A stretch of DNA of 7,822 nucleotides from Prolixibacteraceae bacterium (GTDB taxonomy: Bacteria > Bacteroidota > Bacteroidia > Bacteroidales > Prolixibacteraceae), in assembly GCA_018399395.1 (NCBI GenBank), contig JAGYOI010000050.1, positions 1-7,822 of the forward strand, given 5' to 3'. Below, piece by piece: positions 6,050-7,822 of this stretch. The notes below the pieces were generated by a model. It was not told where the DNA came from and made no database searches. It worked only from the letters and a program-made list of their open reading frames with translations. Each line of letters starts with the position of its first letter. Position 1 is the stretch's first letter. Made by a program: the position numbers and the translations under genes.

Positions 6050-7021
6050 TTATTGTTGTTCACCAATGCTTTCGCCCATTTCAATAGTCGTTTCATATCC
6101 CTTCGCTGTATTTTTCAATAAGTCCTGATCAATGTTGATTTTATCGTCTTCAAACAGCAATACAACCGTTGAGCCTCCAAATTTAAAATATCCTTTTTCT
6201 TCACCTTTCTTCACCAGATTTCCCTCATAAGTTTGCACGATGCTGCCTACCATTGTGGCACCAACCTCGGCCATAATTACATTTCCAAATAAAGGGTTCG
6301 AAAGGATTGAGTATTCACGTTTGTTCAGAAAAAATATTTCAGCCTTTTCACGTAAAGCAAGGGGGTTGACTGAATAATAATCCCCATCAATCTTTTTACT
6401 GAGCAATACTTTTCCACTGACCGGGAAATGAAAACGGTGATAATCGGGAGGGGCCAACCGAATGATAAGTAGATCACCATCATGGTAATTTTTTGCTAGT
6501 TCCGGATTATCTAAAAAAGATGCTACATCAAACCGGAAACCTTTTATAATAAAATCGGAGTTGCTAATATTGTCATAAGCCAAAATTTTGCCATCGGCAG
6601 GCGATACAACAATACTGTCGCTTGTGTCAATCGGCCTTGCACCATCCTTTAGTTCGCGTGTGAAAAAATCATTGAAATTGTTGAACTCCTGGTTTTGGAC
6701 AATGCTCATGTCAATATCAAAATCTTCAATAAAGTCAGGTATCTTTCTTGCAGAACAACTGCAATCCATTATTTTTCCATAAATTGTTGAAACCACCTTT
6801 CTTTTAGCGAATGTCCACAATGTTGCTTCTCCAATTGGATTATAGTACAACCAAATTAACCAGTTCTCCCCGGCCACCTTCTCGGTTTGTAATTGCCCGC
6901 TTTCTCTTTCGTAATATTGAATGGGCGCTTGAGGTTTTGAAGGATAAAAGGCCAGACTCGTAATGATTATGAGCAACAACAGAATGATGCCCCACGTCTT
7001 TTTGGTATTTGATATTTTCAT
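6050..7021 (-). CDS. psd: Phosphatidylserine decarboxylase proenzyme, membrane-anchored FGGST type
   Basis: This enzyme converts phosphatidylserine to phosphatidylethanolamine at the inner membrane. The 323-residue proenzyme has an N-terminal membrane segment (about residues 11-26, GIILLLLIIITSLAFY). The body carries NDFFTRELKDGARPI (117-131), SPADGK with catalytic Asp143, and PPDYHRFHFP with His195 and His198. FGGST lies at 281-285. By family knowledge self-cleavage occurs between Gly283 and Ser284, giving a beta chain and a 40-residue alpha chain whose N-terminal Ser becomes the pyruvoyl cofactor. ATG at 7019-7021 is preferred to the in-frame TTG at 7030, which adds only MLN. It begins 15 bp downstream of the tRNA-Pro 3' end on the same strand, with no terminator between. 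dinB follows 165 bp after its stop. Length and motif resemble the longer Firmicutes-type class rather than the short form of about 220 residues common in Bacteroidota. Confidence 0.94.
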   Translation of the reverse strand: MKISNTKKTWGIILLLLIIITSLAFYPSKPQAPIQYYERESGQLQTEKVAGENWLIWLYYNPIGEATLWTFAKRKVVSTIYGKIMDCSCSARKIPDFIEDFDIDMSIVQNQEFNNFNDFFTRELKDGARPIDTSDSIVVSPADGKILAYDNISNSDFIIKGFRFDVASFLDNPELAKNYHDGDLLIIRLAPPDYHRFHFPVSGKVLLSKKIDGDYYSVNPLALREKAEIFFLNKREYSILSNPLFGNVIMAEVGATMVGSIVQTYEGNLVKKGEEKGYFKFGGSTVVLLFEDDKINIDQDLLKNTAKGYETTIEMGESIGEQQ

Positions 7022-7036
7022 ATTTAGCAATTTTTG

Positions 7037-7110
<74 letters not shown>

Positions 7111-7126
7111 ATCTATTCTGGTATTG

Positions 7127-7162
7127 CAAATATAAAATTTTTTATGCGATTTTATTTCCAAA
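7127..7162 (-). promoter_or_regulatory. Candidate Bacteroidota promoter for tRNA-Pro (and possibly psd)
   Basis: On the minus strand TATATTTG (plus 7127-7134) exactly matches the TAnnTTTG -7 consensus of Bacteroidota primary sigma factor promoters. A TTTG (plus 7159-7162) lies 24 bp upstream and could serve as the -33 element, although that spacing is a few bases longer than usual. Transcription would begin about 7 bp past the box, near 7120, leaving a leader of roughly 10 nt before the tRNA 5' end at 7110. The upstream edge abuts repeat copy 2. Confidence 0.55.
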
Positions 7163-7164
7163 CA

Positions 7165-7201
7165 TCTATTGTCTCATGTCTAAAATCTTACGATCTATTG
7201 T
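7165..7201 (-). repeat. Dispersed heptamer-periodic repeat, copy 2 (inverted relative to copy 1)
   Basis: The reverse complement of this 37-bp stretch begins ACAATAGATCGTAAGA and ends GACATGAGACAATAGA. It matches 1504-1540 at 34 of 37 positions. The same 7-bp AGA spacing is kept. It lies between the tRNA-Pro promoter and the peptidase T promoter, outside any convincing gene. Confidence 0.8.
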
Positions 7202-7218
7202 AAAATGTATCGATGTTG

Positions 7219-7249
7219 TTTGCCTGTTTTCATTGTTTAGCTTATTTTG
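7219..7249 (+). promoter_or_regulatory. Candidate promoter for the peptidase T gene
   Basis: TTTG at 7219-7222 is followed after 20 bp by TATTTTG (7243-7249), which is one base short of the TAnnTTTG -7 consensus. The spacing fits Bacteroidota primary promoters. A start near 7256 would give a leader of about 20 nt before the ATG at 7275. The core box is imperfect, so this is a moderate call. Confidence 0.4.
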
Positions 7250-7274
7250 TACGTTGAACCAATTTATACGCATC

Positions 7275-7822
7275 ATGTCGAAAGTTGTTGATCGTTTTCT
7301 TGAATATATTAAAGTTGAAACCACCTCGGATCCGAAGAGTGGTTTGCACCCCAGTACACCAACCCAGCTTGATTTTGCCAAAAAATTGGCTGAAGAGCTA
7401 AAGGGGATCGGGTTATCTAATGTTTCAGTGGATGATAAGGCGTACGTAATGGCCACTTTGCCGTCGAATATTGATAAGAAAGTGCCGGTAGTAGGCTTTG
7501 TGGCACATGTTGACACGAGCTCTGATTTCTCGGGGAAGGGGATTAACCCACAATTTATTGAAAATTACGACGGCAAAAAAATTGTGTTGAATGCCGAAAA
7601 AGGAATTGAACTTGACCCGGCAGTTTTTCCCGAATTGCTAAAATACGAGGGGCAAACGCTGATAACAACCGATGGTAACACCTTGCTGGGAGCCGATGAT
7701 AAGGCCGGGCTTGCCGAAATTGTAACAGCCATGGAGCACCTTGTGCAACATCCCGAAATTAAGCACGGCGAAATAAAAGTGGGTTTTACGCCCGACGAGG
7801 AAATTGGCCAGGGCGCTGATTT
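7275..7822 (+). CDS. pepT: Peptidase T (M20B tripeptide aminopeptidase), 3' end outside window
   Basis: From ATG at 7275 the frame is open to the right edge: 182 complete codons, so under half of the usual protein of roughly 405-410 residues. The N-terminus MSKVVDRFLEYIKVETTSDP is typical of peptidase T. The dizinc site residues present are His78 and Asp80 (AHVDTSSDFSG), Asp141 (LLGADDKAG), and the catalytic Glu175 followed by Glu176 (TPDEEIGQGAD). The remaining metal ligands and the dimerisation lid lie beyond the window. The enzyme is a cytoplasmic zinc aminopeptidase that removes the N-terminal residue from tripeptides, completing peptide breakdown. The gene diverges from tRNA-Pro and psd. 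It probably has its own promoter at 7219-7249 and no visible operon partner within the window. Confidence 0.96.
   Translation, partial: MSKVVDRFLEYIKVETTSDPKSGLHPSTPTQLDFAKKLAEELKGIGLSNVSVDDKAYVMATLPSNIDKKVPVVGFVAHVDTSSDFSGKGINPQFIENYDGKKIVLNAEKGIELDPAVFPELLKYEGQTLITTDGNTLLGADDKAGLAEIVTAMEHLVQHPEIKHGEIKVGFTPDEEIGQGAD

Noticed and set aside
7166..7516. 116-codon minus-strand frame opposite peptidase T
   Set aside because: It is antisense to the confidently assigned pepT coding region and has no recognisable protein features.

Overview
The window looks like a chromosomal segment of a Bacteroidota bacterium, perhaps a marine or sediment member of the Marinilabiliales type, although I cannot fix the genus. 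The evidence is the AT-rich intergenic DNA, genes without clear Shine-Dalgarno sequences, candidate promoters of the TAnnTTTG class, a tRNA gene that does not encode CCA, and protein sequences (Tex, DinB, PepT) of Bacteroidota character. I see no phage, insertion sequence, CRISPR array or toxin/defence cassette. The genes are mostly housekeeping, and the less ordinary signals lie in the short intergenic gaps.

Layout. At the left edge (2-595, +) is the C-terminal part of a tandem universal stress protein. Eighteen bases later comes a glycine-betaine-type ABC substrate-binding lipoprotein (614-1498, +). A 204-bp gap follows, holding a heptamer-periodic repeat and two competing hairpins. Next is a PadR-family regulator on the minus strand (1703-2047), divergent from a small, very acidic protein (2233-2490, +). 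A repeat-rich convergent gap (2491-2647) separates that gene from a minus-strand block. In transcription order the block is tRNA-Pro(CGG) (7037-7110), phosphatidylserine decarboxylase (6050-7021), DNA polymerase IV (4784-5884) and Tex (2648-4777). At the right edge, peptidase T (7275 onward, +) runs out of the window.

How the genes relate. The stress protein and betaine-binding lipoprotein are close enough to be cotranscribed and suggest an osmotic-stress unit whose permease and ATPase genes, if linked, lie to the left of the window. dinB and tex are 6 bp apart and almost certainly share a transcript. The tRNA-Pro gene ends 15 bp before the psd start codon and no terminator lies between them, so psd may be expressed from the tRNA promoter. 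The PadR regulator faces the acidic protein across a 185-bp region containing a tandem AGTATA-type element, a plausible shared control site.

The most noteworthy sequence observation is a 37-bp element present twice in opposite orientation (1504-1540 and 7165-7201; 34 of 37 positions identical), both copies intergenic and built on a roughly 7-bp AGA period. I did not find a convincing previously undescribed multi-gene system here.
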